Assembly (NCBI RefSeq): GCF_002252755.1
Contig: NZ_NHOY01000122.1
Coordinates: 1-64,000, forward strand
Direction of reading: 5' to 3'
DNA length: 64,000 bases
DNA from: Halorubrum sp. Hd13
GTDB taxonomy: Archaea; Halobacteriota; Halobacteria; Halobacteriales; Haloferacaceae
Part shown: positions 24,800 to 33,148 of the stretch, in pieces
Numbering within the stretch: the stretch's first letter is position 1
Layout of the letters: each line of letters starts with the position of its first letter
Program-made: the position numbers and the translations under genes
The notes under the pieces: generated by a model
The model's input: only the letters and a program-made list of their open reading frames with translations
Databases searched by the model: none
What the model was told of the DNA's origin: nothing

Positions 24800-26208
24800 C
24801 GACACTGCCACCACCGGACGAGTTCTACGCCGCTCGTGACGACCGGACGAACCGGCTGAGCGATGGGACGGACTATCGAGACACGGCAATCCTCGTCACT
24901 GGCGAACGCGACGTGCTGTCGACGTACGCCGGCCGAGTCGCCGCCCGGACGACCCTGAACCTCCTCAGTCGGTTTGCCCGGAACGTCGACGTGGACTTCC
25001 CCCCCGTCCCGTCCGACGACGAACTCGCACCGGCCGCACCGACGCTGGCCGAGCAGTGCGTCGAGCAAATGCGGGCCGCCGATCCCCACGGCCGCTTCAG
25101 TTGCACCCGCGCCCCAGATCCCTCGGCGTACGACTGCATCGTCGCCGTGGGCAACGCCGACCTCCAAGCGGGAGCAACGCCGGTAATCCGGCTCGACGGC
25201 GGTGGCTGGCTCGCCCGCGTGGTACGGGACGAGCCCGTGGAGCCAGTCTCCAGCAGAGACGAGAACCCTGTAGGCCCCGCCGTGGCCGCCTGCCTCGGGG
25301 GCGCAGAGGTGTTCAAGACCGCCGTCGGGGCGGCAGAGTCTGCCCTCACCGAGGCTGTCACCTACGACGCGTTCCACCACGAGGCGCACGAGGCGTGCGT
25401 TGAGCCAACCACCCCTGATCTCCCTTCGCCGATCGACCTCGGCACGGTACGGATGGTCGGTGTGGGATCAGTTGGTTCCGCGGCCGCGTACTTCCTCAAG
25501 CGGCTCCCGGTCGAGGGCACCCTCCAGCTTGTCGATTTCGACCCAGTAGAGCTGGTGAACCTCAACCGCTCGCCATTGTTCACCGCCGACCACGCAATCG
25601 AGAGCGCCTCAAAGGTGGAAGCCACGGCCGAATTCCTCGCCGACCACATGGACATCCACCCTTTCGAGGGCGACTACGACGCGTTCACCGCGAGCAATCC
25701 CGAGGCTGCGGATGTCGTCCTTCCGCTCGCGAACGAGCGGGGTGTCCGCCGCAGTATCCAACACGACCGCCCACCACTGATGGTACACGCCTCCACGGGC
25801 CAGTCAGACGTGTTCATCCGTCGGAATATACCGCTGAAGGAGCCGTGCCTTCTGTGCCACTTCCCGCCCGACACGGCCGAGACGGACGCGGCCTGTGCTG
25901 CGGGCGAGGCCCCAGCTGGTGACAGTGCGGAGGACGGAGGGCCGGACGCTGCCTTCCCCTTTGCGTCGTTTCTGGCAGGGTGCTTCGTGGCCGCCGAACT
26001 GGCAAAACTCCCGCTTGACAACTATCCGTTCGCCAAGCCCGTTGCCCTCGTCCGGACATTGACTGATCTGGACGGCATCGGTGCGGTGATGCAGTACATC
26101 CCCGGCGGAGACGATGAGTGTCCCTTCTGCCCAGAGGAGTACCCTAAGGTGCATCGGGACGCCATCGAGGGAACTCGGTTCGAACACCTCACTGGGTCAG
26201 GGGAGTGA
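24796..26208 (+). CDS. E1-like ThiF-family activating enzyme with N-terminal extension
   Basis: A 470-residue E1-like protein that would adenylate the C-terminus of the Ubl. The nucleotide-binding loop GVGSVGSAAAYFLKRL is at about residues 221-236, followed by VDFDPVELVNLNRSPLF with the Asp/Asn/Arg set of ThiF/E1 enzymes. A probable zinc site uses CLLC (~351) and CPFC (~442), and a mobile loop with DAACAAGE may hold a reactive Cys. The first ~200 residues are a separate domain, perhaps an inactive second Rossmann unit (RDTAILVTGERDVL). Last gene of the four-gene set. Bacterial Bil systems contain the same four parts in other orders. Confidence 0.85.
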   Translation: MTTLPPPDEFYAARDDRTNRLSDGTDYRDTAILVTGERDVLSTYAGRVAARTTLNLLSRFARNVDVDFPPVPSDDELAPAAPTLAEQCVEQMRAADPHGRFSCTRAPDPSAYDCIVAVGNADLQAGATPVIRLDGGGWLARVVRDEPVEPVSSRDENPVGPAVAACLGGAEVFKTAVGAAESALTEAVTYDAFHHEAHEACVEPTTPDLPSPIDLGTVRMVGVGSVGSAAAYFLKRLPVEGTLQLVDFDPVELVNLNRSPLFTADHAIESASKVEATAEFLADHMDIHPFEGDYDAFTASNPEAADVVLPLANERGVRRSIQHDRPPLMVHASTGQSDVFIRRNIPLKEPCLLCHFPPDTAETDAACAAGEAPAGDSAEDGGPDAAFPFASFLAGCFVAAELAKLPLDNYPFAKPVALVRTLTDLDGIGAVMQYIPGGDDECPFCPEEYPKVHRDAIEGTRFEHLTGSGE

Positions 26209-26296
26209 CTGACAAACCAATTGAACGGCGCGAATGAGGTAATCAGGCGACAGCACACCAACCGGATTAATATGCTTGCTGTTCATCGTCCTCCTC

Positions 26297-26629
26297 ATGT
26301 CACGTGATTACGACGTTGCGGAGCATATGGCAGAGGCCGAAGAAGCGGCCGATGAAGCGGTCGAGGAGTTCAGTGGATACGAGGACTTCGCGGACGCGAT
26401 AGACGCGTTCGCGAAGTCTCAGATCGAGGAGGGTAACGAGGTGCAGATGGCGAGCGACGCGGAAGAACACGCTGGACGCGCCCCCGACGAAACAGAGCGT
26501 GCGGCGGCAATCCGGGAGACCGATGTGCGCCATGAGGTCGGGCAGGCAGTCCACGGGCTACTCCGCGAGTACGGGTACCAGCCCCGACAGAGCTTCGGCG
26601 CGGACGCAAACGCACGACAGGAAGAGTAA
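26297..26629 (+). CDS. Small acidic helical protein, unknown function
   Basis: A 110-residue, strongly acidic, largely helical protein (AEHMAEAEEAADEAVEEF and DAIDAFAKSQIEEG) that I do not recognise. A TATA-like GATTAATATG (about 26263-26272) lies about 30 nt upstream, which makes the ATG at 26297 a leaderless start and argues against seven extra upstream codons. It follows the E1 gene by 88 nt and ends 17 nt from the convergent Ago-linked nuclease gene. It could be a substrate or accessory of the ubiquitin-like system, but only position suggests that. Confidence 0.6.
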   Translation: MSRDYDVAEHMAEAEEAADEAVEEFSGYEDFADAIDAFAKSQIEEGNEVQMASDAEEHAGRAPDETERAAAIRETDVRHEVGQAVHGLLREYGYQPRQSFGADANARQEE

Positions 26630-26645
26630 GTCAAGACCGACTCAG

Positions 26646-27452
26646 TCAAGCCGGCGATTCAACTTCGTGAATTCGCAGGGAGTATTGGTCGGGCAACTCT
26701 TCGATAAGCATCCGGATCTTGAGGACGCGCTCCTCCCGTGCAAGCTGCTCCATCGCTGCGATCTGTGACCGTTTGAAGGATGCGTTCCCTGTCTTGATCT
26801 CACAATAGTACCGTTCCAAAACCGGCCCATTCCGTCCGTCTCTCACGACCACTTTGCAGTCTGGCACCCAGTTATTCCGGCCCCCGTCCTCACCAACTGA
26901 AAGGAACCTCCCCGGCTGAACGTCGATCTTCAGTCCGTTCTCCAGTTCGCCTTCGTCAAGGGGCAGATCCTTCCGAACGAAGTAGTGGATTGCGTGTGGT
27001 TTGGGCACCTCAAGCAGGATTGCCTCGCCGAGTGTACCATAGAGATTTGCACCGATGTCGAATGTCCACGTGTCTCCATCAACGTGTGCCGGCTCCTTGA
27101 TCGACGGACTGTGATCCGCAAGTAGGTACGCGTCGATCTCGCTTGGATCGTTCTCAGCGGCGGCTTGAATACGGAGTGACCCCCCGGAGGTCGACAGCTG
27201 GCGGGCGTAACTCTCGGCATGTGTCCGCGATCCAAATTCGAGAATGTGACTGTGGGCCTCGACGGCGTCGACGAGCGTTCCGTTCACATCGAGTGCCCCC
27301 GGTTTCACCTCAACGACGAATCCCGCTCGATCGCCGGGCTCGATCGGGCCGGCAATATGATCTTCATCGCGGTTTCCTACCTCGGAAGAGGGCTCAACGA
27401 TCTCTCCGTCCTCGAATCTTAGTTGAGATGTGTTCGGTTCATCGTCGTCCAT
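26646..27452 (-). CDS. PD-(D/E)XK nuclease linked to Argonaute
   Basis: A 268-residue protein whose C-terminal third carries a PD-(D/E)XK nuclease core: WVPDCKVVVRDG, then YYCEIKTGNASFKRSQ (Asp, Glu-x-Lys, and a following Gln), and a helix rich in Glu/Arg. The N-terminal ~170 residues match no family I know and may sense the target or bind Ago. The ATG at 27452 has GGAG 9 nt upstream. A TTG at 27479 would overlap the ago stop as TTGA and is an alternative. Last gene of the operon. A nuclease beside a catalytically intact Ago suggests processing of Ago-cut DNA or of guides. Confidence 0.75.
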   Translation of the reverse strand: MDDDEPNTSQLRFEDGEIVEPSSEVGNRDEDHIAGPIEPGDRAGFVVEVKPGALDVNGTLVDAVEAHSHILEFGSRTHAESYARQLSTSGGSLRIQAAAENDPSEIDAYLLADHSPSIKEPAHVDGDTWTFDIGANLYGTLGEAILLEVPKPHAIHYFVRKDLPLDEGELENGLKIDVQPGRFLSVGEDGGRNNWVPDCKVVVRDGRNGPVLERYYCEIKTGNASFKRSQIAAMEQLAREERVLKIRMLIEELPDQYSLRIHEVESPA

Positions 27453-27475
27453 TGAGTCATTCTCCGTGGTCGTGA

Positions 27476-30214
27476 TCAAAGAAATCCAATGTTCTTCCGA
27501 AGCCGTGACGTCGGCGGCAGGTACTCCTCCGCGGCCGCTTCGCTCGCTCGGTCGGCGTAGTAGGTCGTGATTGGGAGCCGGGCGGTCGTACTTATTGCGC
27601 CGATGTGGGACTGCGAGAGCAGGTACACCTGTGAGGCGAGTGTCCCGATGTCCGTGTCGCCCGCCTCTCGCTCCACCTGAATCGGTTGGGGGAGCCCTGT
27701 GTACTGGCTCGTGGCCTGTGACTCGGGTTTCCCGAAAGACGAGAGGATGGCGTGTGCGTCACTCTCGTTTATTGCTGCGACCCCTTTGTCAGGGACGCTC
27801 GCTTTGCCGTTTTCAAGATCGAGGACACGTGCTGGCGACTGCTTCCGAACCTCTACGATGTCGTAGGTAATCGAGAATTCGGCGAGCAGGTCTTCGACTG
27901 GGCTCAGATCCTCGTTCATGAAGCCGTCACGGTGGATGACGATGTGTTCCGGATACTCTCCACGCTCTTGCTTGTAGCCGACGACCGCCTGCCGGACGAT
28001 GTCCTTGAGTTTGCCCGGCGGAATCTTCTCGCCCGCCTGTGGGTTCGCCGAAGTGTACCCGAGAATCGTCCCATCGTCGTAGATGCTCGTCGTCGAGGCC
28101 GCGATGTGGACGCGGTCGTCGCTGTCCTTCGGGTAGCGGTGCGAGACATCGATCCCGATGAACAGGTCGGCGTCGCCGGGCATCGAGTCTTCAGCGGTGA
28201 AGGGGATGCCGCCCGCGGCCGCAATGAGTCCGAGTGCGATGTTCGGGAGTGCGTTGTCATCCGCCAGCGTGTCGATGTGCGCCATCTGGCTGTCGATGTG
28301 CTTCTGCCGGAGGGCCTTCTTCACCTCGTGGTAGATGTCGCTCGGGTCGCTCGCCCCGAGGTTGAACCCGTCAGGCGGCAGGATGACGCACGCCGCAGTG
28401 TAGTCGTTCTCGTCAGGGATGTCGTAAATGAGGTCGCCGTAGATCGCGTCGGCCGTGTCGTCGATACTGTACTCGTAGCGGTCGACCTCGTCGGCCTCGG
28501 CGCCGATCCGAGAGAGCATCCGCTCGAGGTTTGTCCACCGCTCCGCGTGGGGCCCCTTGTCGGGGTGGATGATGCAGACGTTGAACTCCGAGGGCGGCTG
28601 GTAGACGGAGTTCGAGGTGATTCGCTTCGGGTGGTCTCCAGACTGACCGTCGCCGAACTGCAGGATGTCGGCGTCGGTCTCGAAGAGGCGTTCGATTGAG
28701 TACGTCTCGCTCTCCGACAGCGGTGTCGGGTCGAACGCCACGGCGGAGCCCTGAAGCGAGATCGGGTCGAGACCCTCCATGAACTCGGTGCTCCGTTCCA
28801 GACACCGCTGCCCGGACAGTCGGGTCTTCCCCTGAGTTGCCTCGTTGAACGCGGGCGCGAACGATTTGAGGTTCTCGAAGTGGGGCTGGAGGACGAGCAG
28901 CTCTTGGGGGTAGGTTTCCGTGTTGAGTCTGCCCTGCTTGGTGACCTGCACAACCCGCCGGTCTGCACGCTCGAACTCGTCGATGGTCTCCTGCGACACC
29001 TGCTTCGCGTCGCGGTGGTACTGGACGACGCTCCGGTTGCCCAGCCGACGGAGCGAGTCGGTGGCCCGTTCCGGCAGCAACTCGTCCAGATACGCTCCCT
29101 TCCCCGACTCGCGATAGGACACGTTGACCCGGAGCCCACGGTAGAGGCGCGACTGGTCGACCTCGTCGAGTCTGTAGTCCGAGATGATCTTGTGACGGAA
29201 GTCGACGAAGAGGTAGAGGCGTCCCTCCGGAGTGACCGAGAATGAGAGGTTGTATCGCTCGTGGAGCCGGAAGTTCTCCCTCTCGACGATCGGCTCCTGC
29301 GAGAGGATCTTGTGAATGCCGTGGCGTGTCCGGTAGTCGCCCTCGAGCTGGCGCTTCACCTTCGTCTCGAGGAAGTCCTTGAGGGTCTGGCGATCTTGCG
29401 GTCGTTCATAGTCGAGGCACCGCGTCTCGGGCCCCTTGAGTCGGAAGTCGTCGATGTCGATGGCACTCCCGTCGATCTCCTCGAGGGCCACCAGCGTGAG
29501 CGGTTCGACGACAGCAACTACCGGCCAGTCGTCGTGCTGGCGCGCGATCTTCCGGCGTGCCTTGTAGGTGTCGCGGAGGGCGGCCTCTTCATCGTCGGGC
29601 AGATAGCCGTTGACCGCCACCAGCTCGTACTCGTGTACCGTCAGAGAGCCCGCACGACTGGTACTCGCAAAGGCGGTCAGGGCATGCCCCGTCTGTGTGG
29701 TTGCCGGAGCGGGGACTTCAGAGAGGGCGTCATCGATGTGATCGTCGAGCGAGGGGGACTCCGTCGTGTGGTCTGACTCCTGCTCCTTTGCGACGGCTTC
29801 CTCGGTGACGACATCGGTGGCGGTCGAATCCCCGGACGCGTCCGTTTCGGCACATTGGTTCGTCGTGTTTTTGTCCTCTGGCGGCCCGCGACTGACCTCC
29901 GTCTCCTCGGTCGCGTTCAGGTTGTAGAACACCCGTCCGCCCGACTCGTTGGTGGTAAACTGGACTTCGGTGAGGGTGTAGGTTGCGTCCTGCTCGAAGT
30001 CGAAGTCGTACACCGGTTCGGGTGTGCTATTCGCCCAGAGGGTGAGGTAGCGCGTCGTTTCTGTGTCGTCAATGTACTGCAGCTTGTGATTTCCAGAGCC
30101 CTGCTCCGGGTTGCTGTACGTGTTCTTGACCGTCACCACGACGGTGTACGTCTGATACTCCTCGAGATCGTTCCGAACGTCGGTCTCCTCCAGCAAGATG
30201 ATGTCGTCAGTCAT
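27476..30214 (-). CDS. ago: Long prokaryotic Argonaute with active PIWI domain
   Basis: A 912-residue Argonaute closely similar in layout to the Natronobacterium gregoryi protein: an N-terminal OB-like domain (~1-110) and acidic linker, then N, PAZ, MID and PIWI domains. The PIWI catalytic tetrad is complete: Asp689 (FIGIDVSHR), Glu729 (QAGEKIPPG), Asp763 (IHRDGFMNEDL) and Asp888 (ITTYYADRAS). The C-terminus NIGFL is the typical Ago end. It should cleave nucleic acid under guide direction; DNA guides are usual for archaeal long-A Agos. The DUF2797 gene overlaps its start by 4 nt. The operon context ties it to DNA-end processing. Confidence 0.95.
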   Translation of the reverse strand: MTDDIILLEETDVRNDLEEYQTYTVVVTVKNTYSNPEQGSGNHKLQYIDDTETTRYLTLWANSTPEPVYDFDFEQDATYTLTEVQFTTNESGGRVFYNLNATEETEVSRGPPEDKNTTNQCAETDASGDSTATDVVTEEAVAKEQESDHTTESPSLDDHIDDALSEVPAPATTQTGHALTAFASTSRAGSLTVHEYELVAVNGYLPDDEEAALRDTYKARRKIARQHDDWPVVAVVEPLTLVALEEIDGSAIDIDDFRLKGPETRCLDYERPQDRQTLKDFLETKVKRQLEGDYRTRHGIHKILSQEPIVERENFRLHERYNLSFSVTPEGRLYLFVDFRHKIISDYRLDEVDQSRLYRGLRVNVSYRESGKGAYLDELLPERATDSLRRLGNRSVVQYHRDAKQVSQETIDEFERADRRVVQVTKQGRLNTETYPQELLVLQPHFENLKSFAPAFNEATQGKTRLSGQRCLERSTEFMEGLDPISLQGSAVAFDPTPLSESETYSIERLFETDADILQFGDGQSGDHPKRITSNSVYQPPSEFNVCIIHPDKGPHAERWTNLERMLSRIGAEADEVDRYEYSIDDTADAIYGDLIYDIPDENDYTAACVILPPDGFNLGASDPSDIYHEVKKALRQKHIDSQMAHIDTLADDNALPNIALGLIAAAGGIPFTAEDSMPGDADLFIGIDVSHRYPKDSDDRVHIAASTTSIYDDGTILGYTSANPQAGEKIPPGKLKDIVRQAVVGYKQERGEYPEHIVIHRDGFMNEDLSPVEDLLAEFSITYDIVEVRKQSPARVLDLENGKASVPDKGVAAINESDAHAILSSFGKPESQATSQYTGLPQPIQVEREAGDTDIGTLASQVYLLSQSHIGAISTTARLPITTYYADRASEAAAEEYLPPTSRLRKNIGFL

Positions 30215-31113
30215 GTGTTGGAATCCTCCTCGGGTACCGCGAGGTCGCCCGTCGTTTCGAGCGTGACTCGTGTCCCGGCGTGCAGCTTGGCATTGAATGT
30301 GAACGACTCGGTCGCGATGACGCTCCCCCGGACGCCGACCACGTGACCACGCTGTCGGTCACCCTTCGACAGCTCCGAGGTTCCGGCCACGATCTCGTCA
30401 ATCACCCGAGTACTCCTGTCGGGAACGGAGACAACCCGCTCCCGGATTTCGGCCGGGCTCAGGTCGTCGAGCGTGTAGCATCCCGCGAGCCTGTCCGGGA
30501 AGTACCCCTCCGCCTCCGCGGCGGCCTCAACCAGTGCTTCGACCGGATCATCGGCGGGAACGTACCACGAGCTGTCGGCCTTCGAGGGGTACTCCTCCGC
30601 GAGGCACATCTCGACGATACCTGCCACCTTCCGGTTGTGGCACTCGCCGATGATGGCCGCGTGGGTCGCCCCCTGCTCCGCCCAGCGGGCCTGCCTGCGG
30701 TCGGCTCGGGTGATCCCGACCTTGACCAAGTCCTTGGCGACGAGGTAGACGACGAACGTGTGGGCGCACGCGTCGCGCTTATACTCCGGGTAAGGGCAAT
30801 CGCTCCACGAGCACTCCGTACCCGGATTCCAGATGCAAGGGGTCATCGGCGGAGAATCGGCACAGTCCCAGCAAACGTCCCGATCGGGATCGACATCACC
30901 GCCGCACGACGAACAGACGTGGTCGTCGTGAACCGTGATCCGGATCTCCTCTCCGATCAGTGCGTCACAGTTGACTGGGTCGTTGAACCCGAAGAACCGC
31001 AGTGCAGGCCGACCGTTGTACCACGTGAGATGGTCTAAATGCCCATCTCGCTGGTGGGGGAAGTCCGCCGGCTGACCTCCGAACGAGTTGAGCCCAACTT
31101 GATACCCGCTCAT
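30211..31113 (-). CDS. DUF2797 protein with zinc-binding N-terminus and GIY-YIG-like core
   Basis: A 300-residue protein. The N-terminal part binds zinc (CSSCGGDVDPDRDVCWDC, ~67-84). A Cys-rich bridge follows (CSWSDCPYPEYKRDACAH, near 120), then the DUF2797 core FVVYLVAKDLVKVGITRADR, RWAEQGA and NRKVAGIVEM. The VVYL...VKVGITR...R...E order resembles GIY-YIG nucleases (inference; the family is formally unnamed). The C-terminal ~80 residues form a beta-rich domain. Start and stop are both overlapped by neighbours (TAATG at the start; ATGA with ago). It probably acts as a nuclease or nucleic-acid adaptor for the Ago module. Confidence 0.78.
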   Translation of the reverse strand: MSGYQVGLNSFGGQPADFPHQRDGHLDHLTWYNGRPALRFFGFNDPVNCDALIGEEIRITVHDDHVCSSCGGDVDPDRDVCWDCADSPPMTPCIWNPGTECSWSDCPYPEYKRDACAHTFVVYLVAKDLVKVGITRADRRQARWAEQGATHAAIIGECHNRKVAGIVEMCLAEEYPSKADSSWYVPADDPVEALVEAAAEAEGYFPDRLAGCYTLDDLSPAEIRERVVSVPDRSTRVIDEIVAGTSELSKGDRQRGHVVGVRGSVIATESFTFNAKLHAGTRVTLETTGDLAVPEEDSNT

Positions 31114-31289
31114 TATGGCCTCGAGACCTTCGGCTCCTGTAGAGTGAACAGAGGCGAGGATTCGATCGTCGATTCAGACGAAACACACGGATGTAGTTCA
31201 GGTTGCCCGGATTTCTCTAGTCCCGGGTGTGCTCCCCCAACGTCTTCATCGGCCGCGACGACCGGCATGGGGATCATTAGCCTGCTCAT
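31113..31289 (-). CDS. Unannotated 58-aa ORF between herA and the DUF2797 gene
   Basis: An uninterrupted 58-codon frame exactly fills the gap between herA and the DUF2797 gene. Its ATG (31289-31287) overlaps the herA TGA by one base (TGATG), and its TAA overlaps the DUF2797 ATG by one base (TAATG). The protein starts MSRLMIPMPVVAADED and has no recognisable domain: a short hydrophobic start, one Cys and a polar Ser/Glu-rich middle. Codon use is less GC-biased than in its neighbours, so chance cannot be excluded. The double overlap is the main argument that it is translated. Confidence 0.5.
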   Translation of the reverse strand: MSRLMIPMPVVAADEDVGGAHPGLEKSGQPELHPCVSSESTIESSPLFTLQEPKVSRP

Positions 31290-33148
31290 CAGTCGTGTCT
31301 CACCACCGGGTGATTGAGGCCTCGGATCTCGACGGGACGGACGTTCGGCGCCTTGATTACTGCCTGTCCCTGCGAGAACGTGGCGAGGTCTTCGGGCGCG
31401 TACCGGCCGGGGATCGGAACGTCCTCCGCGATCTCTTCCTCGAGTTGCAGGTAGATCCGCGTCCGGAGCTGTGACCGGATCTGGTCGTCAATGTCCGTCG
31501 GCTCCTGCGTTACCAGTGCGAGCCCGAGGTTGTACTTGCGGCCCCGCTTGGCGATCCGGCGGAACGACTGGACAATCGAGCGGGTCTGTACTGTCGAGGT
31601 GTCGCCGAGGAACTCGTGGGCCTCGTCGAGTCCGAGCAGCAGCGGCGTGTCGGCGACGTTCGGATCGGGATCGTCCGTCGCAAGCTTGTTTTCGACGATG
31701 TAGGTCAGCATCGCCATCACGACCAGCCGCATCTCCATGTCCTCAGGGTCGCCGAGGTGGTTCACCGGGACGACCGTCACACGGCCGGGCTGGAACAGCT
31801 CGTTCGAGATGTCGGTGAGCGACTGGGTGCCGGAGTCGAACACGTCGCTGAAGTAGCCCTTGTCGACCCGACGGGTCATCCCCCGCCACATGTTCTGGTT
31901 GATGTCGTGGCGGGTCTGGAGAGCGTCCTCGTTGTCGTTGAGGTAGTCGATGAACCCGTCGTAGGTGGGCGCAGCGGCGGCGGCGAAGTAGGAGCGGATG
32001 CAATCGCGGATCGCCTCCCGCGTCGGCGGCTCGGGATCGAACGGCATGATGAGTTCGGGGTTCGAACGCACGAGTTCGAACGGGACGCCGAACTCCCGGA
32101 TGTTGTTGATGGCGGGAGTGGTCTTCCCGTCAACGACCGGCGCGAATGTCTGGAGGTCGTGCAAACCACACGCCCCCGTGTTGATTCCGCCGACCTCGAT
32201 TCCCTGTCTCTCAAGACGCCGCCGGACGTCATCCGGGAGGTCGCCAGCGTTCGGATCGTCTCCGAGGCCGCTGTACTCGGCCTCGGGGTCGATGATCACC
32301 ATGCCCAGCATGCGGTCTTCGGTGCCTCCATCGGTCGTCGCGATCTCGTACGTCTGGTCGGTCGCCAGCTGGCGGTACAGGTTCTTGGTGAAGTGGGTCT
32401 TCCCCGCGTCGGTCGATCCAGTCACCAACGTGTGCGTGTAGATTGCGGGCGTCGACGCGCTCCCCGTCCCGTCCGGGAGCTGGAAGGCGAGGGGGTCGTC
32501 CGGCGGATGCCGCTCGCCGCCGACTGCGAGGTGGCCGACGAACGGGCCGCTGTCAGGGAGGTTCAGGCCAGTCTGGAGGAACGCGTCGCCAGTTGCCTCG
32601 TAGATCTGCGTGAAGGGCTTTGGAACTCGGTCAACCGTTGACCGCTCAAGGTCGTCCTCATCGGTGCCCTCCACGATGGCGATGGGGTCGAGTTCGGCAG
32701 CCTGCACGTACTGACGTTCGTCGATCGTCTCGCCGTCGATTCCCCTCCGGATGTCCGACTTGTCATCGATGTCAGCCCGCTGCTCGTAGCCGATCTCGAT
32801 GACCTCCGTGAGGAGTTCGGCGTGGGCCTCGTTCTCCCGGCCCGGGTACGGAATCTGGATGTAGTCCCCGAGCCGCAGGGCGTCGCGCGTGTCGCTCCGG
32901 ACGTAGCCGATGATCTGGTGATCGCCGCGGCGAACGCTGAGTCCCTCGCTCGCCGTGACGTGTCCGAGGGAGTCGCTCGTCGCGGTCGTCCGGAGCCCGC
33001 GGGTCTCAGGCCCGCCCGCGAACTCGAGGGCGACCGACCCATCGCCTTCCTCCTCGCCGGCCCTATTTTGCGCTGAGTCGTTTTCAGTGAGGTCGCTCAT
33101 TCGGTCGACGAACTGGTCGAAGTCCTCGTCGGTGTCGCTGTCGCTCAT
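31289..33148 (-). CDS. herA: HerA-type hexameric DNA translocase
   Basis: A 619-residue FtsK/HerA-superfamily ATPase that pumps duplex DNA into the NurA nuclease during 5' end resection. An N-terminal beta-barrel HAS domain (~45-160) precedes Walker A GSTDAGKTH (244-252). A post-Walker acidic strand (VIIDPEAEYSGL) follows, with Walker B LLLGLDEAHEFL (Asp508, Glu509), sensor motif GLALVTQEP and an Arg-finger candidate in QLRTRIYLQL. It overlaps nurA by 4 nt. Probably a second, island-borne copy; I expect the housekeeping HerA elsewhere on the chromosome. Confidence 0.9.
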   Translation of the reverse strand: MSDSDTDEDFDQFVDRMSDLTENDSAQNRAGEEEGDGSVALEFAGGPETRGLRTTATSDSLGHVTASEGLSVRRGDHQIIGYVRSDTRDALRLGDYIQIPYPGRENEAHAELLTEVIEIGYEQRADIDDKSDIRRGIDGETIDERQYVQAAELDPIAIVEGTDEDDLERSTVDRVPKPFTQIYEATGDAFLQTGLNLPDSGPFVGHLAVGGERHPPDDPLAFQLPDGTGSASTPAIYTHTLVTGSTDAGKTHFTKNLYRQLATDQTYEIATTDGGTEDRMLGMVIIDPEAEYSGLGDDPNAGDLPDDVRRRLERQGIEVGGINTGACGLHDLQTFAPVVDGKTTPAINNIREFGVPFELVRSNPELIMPFDPEPPTREAIRDCIRSYFAAAAAPTYDGFIDYLNDNEDALQTRHDINQNMWRGMTRRVDKGYFSDVFDSGTQSLTDISNELFQPGRVTVVPVNHLGDPEDMEMRLVVMAMLTYIVENKLATDDPDPNVADTPLLLGLDEAHEFLGDTSTVQTRSIVQSFRRIAKRGRKYNLGLALVTQEPTDIDDQIRSQLRTRIYLQLEEEIAEDVPIPGRYAPEDLATFSQGQAVIKAPNVRPVEIRGLNHPVVRHD

